From assembly GCA_900540985.1 (NCBI GenBank), contig UQIC01000013.1, positions 1-50,824 on the forward strand: a stretch of 50,824 nucleotides of DNA, read 5' to 3'. Below, in pieces: positions 48,984-50,824 of this stretch; position 1 is the stretch's first letter, and the number at the start of each line of letters is the position of its first letter. The notes under the pieces were generated by a model. The model was not told where the DNA came from. It saw only the letters and a list, made by a program, of their open reading frames with translations, and made no database searches. The translations under genes and the position numbers were made by a program. This stretch comes from an uncultured Collinsella sp. Its GTDB lineage: Bacteria; Actinomycetota; Coriobacteriia; Coriobacteriales; Coriobacteriaceae.

Positions 48984-49016
48984 TATAGCGCTCTAAACAA
49001 GTTAAGAAAGCGCTAT
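48984..49016. promoter_or_regulatory. Operator-like dyad with leftward promoter for the ROK kinase
   Basis: TATAGCGCT (48984-48992) and AGCGCTATA (49008-49016) form an inverted repeat. On the leftward strand TATACT overlaps the proximal arm and could be the -10 box. The regulator is not in the window. Confidence 0.5.
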
Positions 49017-49019
49017 AAA

Positions 49020-49058
49020 AAGAAGCCTCGCAACGTGGCGGGCGGTGCGAGGCTTCTT
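49020..49058 (-). terminator. Terminator after the aminotransferase gene
   Basis: The 13-bp stem AAGAAGCCTCGCA / TGCGAGGCTTCTT is followed leftward by TTTTATA, 26 nt past the aminotransferase stop and just upstream of the kinase promoter. Confidence 0.88.
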
Positions 49059-49084
49059 TGGTTGCTTTAGTTGCCGGGCCGTCC

Positions 49085-50266
49085 TTACCCGCGCGGCTTG
49101 ATTTTATCACGTAGCGACTTGAGGTTCTCCAGTGCCGCGTTAAGCGTCTCGTCCCGCTTGGCAAAGTGGAAACGAATCAGATGGTTGACGGGCTCGCGGA
49201 AGAAGCTCGAGCCGGGCACGGCGCCCACGCCCACCTTGGATGCGAGGTCCTCGCAGAATTCGAGGTCGCTGTCATAGCCAAACTCAGAGATGTCCATCAT
49301 GACGTAGTAGGCGCCCTGCGGCACGTTATGCTCAAGACCGATGCTATCGAGCCCCTGGCAGAACAGGTCGCGTTTGGCGGTGTAGAGGTCGAGGACCTCA
49401 TCGTAATAGCTGTCGTCGAAGTTGAGGGCGGTGACAACGGCTTCCTGCAGGGGAGCGGCGGCACCCACGGTGAGAAAGTCGTGGACCTTCTTGATACGCT
49501 CGGTGATCCGGGCCGGGGCGATGGTGTAGCCCAAGCGCCAACCGGTGATGGAGTACGTCTTAGACAGCGAGCTGCAGCTGATGGTTCGTTCGAACATGCC
49601 GGGCAGCGTGGCCATATAGACGTGCTCGTGGGGCGCGTAGACGATGTGCTCGTATACCTCGTCGGTAATGCAGTAGGCGTCGTACTTTTTGCAGAGGTCG
49701 GCGATGAAGGTGAGCTCCTCGCGCGTAAAGACCTTGCCGCAAGGGTTGGAAGGGTTGCACAGGACGATGGCCTTGGGGTCGTTGTCGCGGAAGGCTGCCT
49801 CGAGCGCCTCGCGGTCAAAGTCGAATGTGGGCGGGTTGAGCGGCACATAGATGGGCTCGGCACCCGAGAGAATGGTGTCAGCGCCGTAGTTCTCGTAGAA
49901 CGGCGAGAAGATGACGACCTTGTCTCCGGGGTTCGTAACCGTCATCATGGCGGCCATCATGGCCTCGGTGGAGCCGCAGGTGACTACGATATTCTCGTTG
50001 GGGTTTACCGGCATGCCCATAAAGTGCTCCTGTTTGGCGGCGAGCGCCTCGCGCATGGCCTGGGAGCCCCAGGTAATGGAGTACTGGTGATAGAGCGGCT
50101 TGGGGTCGGTCGCGATGGTGCTGAGGCTCTCGAGCAGCTGTGCCGGAGGATCGAAGTCAGGGAAGCCCTGCGAGAGGTTGACGGCACCGTACTTATTGGA
50201 GATGCGCGTCATGCGGCGGATGACCGAATCGGTAAACGTTGCCGTGCGATTGGAGAGTTCTTTCAT
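49085..50266 (-). CDS. Class I/II pyridoxal-phosphate aminotransferase
   Basis: A 393-residue aminotransferase of the aspartate/aromatic/kynurenine type. Landmarks are NLSQGFPDFDPP, VTCGSTEAMMAAMM, NPSNPCGKVFTREEL, DEVYEHIVY, the PLP-lysine segment SSLSKTYSITGWRLGY and a substrate Arg near HLIRFHFA. The motif NLSQGFPDF is typical of the YbdL/KAT-like group acting on Met, Phe, Glu or kynurenine. The ATG at 50266 follows GAAAGGAC. It is a single gene with its own terminator. Confidence 0.92.
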   Translation of the reverse strand: MKELSNRTATFTDSVIRRMTRISNKYGAVNLSQGFPDFDPPAQLLESLSTIATDPKPLYHQYSITWGSQAMREALAAKQEHFMGMPVNPNENIVVTCGSTEAMMAAMMTVTNPGDKVVIFSPFYENYGADTILSGAEPIYVPLNPPTFDFDREALEAAFRDNDPKAIVLCNPSNPCGKVFTREELTFIADLCKKYDAYCITDEVYEHIVYAPHEHVYMATLPGMFERTISCSSLSKTYSITGWRLGYTIAPARITERIKKVHDFLTVGAAAPLQEAVVTALNFDDSYYDEVLDLYTAKRDLFCQGLDSIGLEHNVPQGAYYVMMDISEFGYDSDLEFCEDLASKVGVGAVPGSSFFREPVNHLIRFHFAKRDETLNAALENLKSLRDKIKPRG

Positions 50267-50376
50267 GCTTGTCCTTTCGAGCATTTGCAGTGGGGCAAGT
50301 TTACTCCTATAAAACCGGTGGGAATTGCTCGAAACGCGCTCGAAAAACTCTTTTCAAAATTCTTGAAAATTGGGGC

Positions 50377-50405
50377 TTGCATCGCGTGGCGTTCCTTGCA
50401 ATAAT
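50377..50405 (+). promoter_or_regulatory. Promoter of the tRNA cluster
   Basis: TTGCAT (50377-50382), a 17-nt spacer and AATAAT (50400-50405), 27 nt before tRNA-His. It could drive the whole His-Lys array. Confidence 0.65.
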
Positions 50406-50432
50406 AGTCGAGCGCGAAGCGCACAGGACACG

Positions 50433-50509
50433 GTGGGTGTAGCTCAGTTGGCTAGAGCGACGGGTTGTGGTCCCGTAGGTCGAGGGTTCGAGTCCCTTTA
50501 CCCACCCCA
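50433..50509 (+). tRNA. tRNA-His (anticodon GTG)
   Basis: A complete cloverleaf: acceptor GTGGGTG/TACCCAC, anticodon loop TTGTGGT between ACGGG and CCCGT, T-arm GAGGG-TTCGAGT-CCCTT, discriminator C and encoded CCA. A G at 50432 provides the -1 residue that pairs with C73 in tRNA-His. Confidence 0.96.
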
Positions 50510-50531
50510 GTTCTTGCTTCGTGTTGATATC

Positions 50532-50607
50532 GGGTCGTTAGCTCAGTTGGTAGAGCAGGGGACTCTTAATCCCAAGGTCCAGGGTTCGACCCCCTGACGG
50601 CCCACCA
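50532..50607 (+). tRNA. tRNA-Lys (anticodon CTT), copy 1
   Basis: A complete cloverleaf: acceptor GGGTCGT/ACGGCCC, anticodon loop CTCTTAA (anticodon CTT), T-arm CAGGG-TTCGACC-CCCTG, discriminator A and encoded CCA. Confidence 0.96.
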
Positions 50608-50650
50608 CACGATATCTCCTCTAAAGTCCGCCACAACGGACTTTAGCTTT

Positions 50651-50726
50651 GGGTCGTTAGCTCAGTTGGTAGAGCAGGGGACTCTTAATCCCAAGGTCCA
50701 GGGTTCGACCCCCTGACGGCCCACCA
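50651..50726 (+). tRNA. tRNA-Lys (anticodon CTT), copy 2
   Basis: Identical in all 76 positions to copy 1, exactly 119 bp downstream, with the same 43-bp spacer after it. Confidence 0.96.
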
Positions 50727-50769
50727 CACGATATCTCCTCTAAAGTCCGCCACAACGGACTTTAGCTTT

Positions 50770-50824
50770 GGGTCGTTAGCTCAGTTGGTAGAGCAGGGGA
50801 CTCTTAATCCCAAGGTCCAGGGTT
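50770..50824 (+). tRNA. tRNA-Lys (anticodon CTT), copy 3, cut by the window edge
   Basis: Another identical copy starts 119 bp after copy 2. The sequence ends within the T-arm, so the 3' part is outside the window. Confidence 0.93.

Larger units (their letters stand above)
50532..50824 (+). repeat. Tandem 119-bp tRNA-Lys repeat array
   Basis: The unit is a 76-nt tRNA-Lys plus a 43-nt spacer holding the hairpin CTAAAGTCCG / CGGACTTTAG (50621-50646 in unit 1). Two full units and about half of a third are present without a mismatch. Confidence 0.95.

Noticed and set aside
1..50824. Insertion sequence or prophage genes
   Set aside because: No transposase, integrase, terminase or capsid-like protein was found among the reading frames.

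Overview
The window is typical high-GC chromosomal DNA of a Gram-positive actinobacterium. The gene content points to the Coriobacteriia, most likely a Collinsella-like gut anaerobe. This is an inference from the combination of an ATP-type PEP carboxykinase, CarD, Rho with a very long low-complexity N-terminal extension, a TagO/WecA-type cell-wall transferase, a PflA-like radical SAM protein, AGGAG-type ribosome binding sites, and dense intergenic hairpins. No phage, integrase, transposase gene or CRISPR array was seen.

Layout. 1-2.9 kb: zinc/cadmium efflux operon (ArsR sensor, stand-alone metallochaperone, P1B-ATPase) with ArsR-type operators. 3.3-4.5 kb: orphan protein with a PD-(D/E)XK-like C-terminus. 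4.8-11.3 kb: DEDDh exonuclease, His-rich 10-TM metal exporter, YaiI/YqxD protein, HdeD-like membrane protein, nitroreductase, two tandem histidine phosphatases, a compact DUF1015-like protein. 11.4-13.3 kb: broken M20 peptidase, a second PD-(D/E)XK-like protein and a MITE-like element, apparently inserted between DUF1015 and serA-serC. 13.4-15.8 kb: serine biosynthesis (serA, serC). 15.9-18.3 kb: a two-gene GIY-YIG/DUF2075 helicase plus MazG-like module that looks like an accessory defence cassette, with a divergent small acidic protein. 18.4-23.1 kb: K+/H+ antiporter, metallophosphatase, polysaccharide flippase. 23.4-28.1 kb: pckA, B3/B4-domain protein behind a candidate attenuator, MarR, DegV, alkyltransferase-like protein. 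28.3-32.4 kb: candidate small RNA, trpS, tagO/wecA-like gene, candidate structured RNA, radical SAM protein. 32.6-40.5 kb: tRNA-Ala, tail-anchored protein, pncB, proB, an S33 peptidase, proA, HD protein, CarD. 40.8-47.9 kb: argS, rho, an acidic Ala-rich membrane protein, VanZ-like protein. 48-50.8 kb: ROK sugar kinase, aminotransferase, tRNA-His and a tandem 119-bp tRNA-Lys array that runs off the end.

The most striking signal is not a gene. At least five sequence-unrelated families of intergenic hairpins recur through the window (six copies of one, three of another). They nearly all carry a GGGAC/GTCCC core, sit just 3' of stop codons or between convergent genes, and sometimes form perfect head-to-head doublets with 35-bp arms. 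They look like REP/BIME-type elements that double as terminators. The best candidate for an undescribed protein system is the MazG-like + GIY-YIG/DUF2075 pair. All functional calls rest on reading motifs by eye; no database search was possible.
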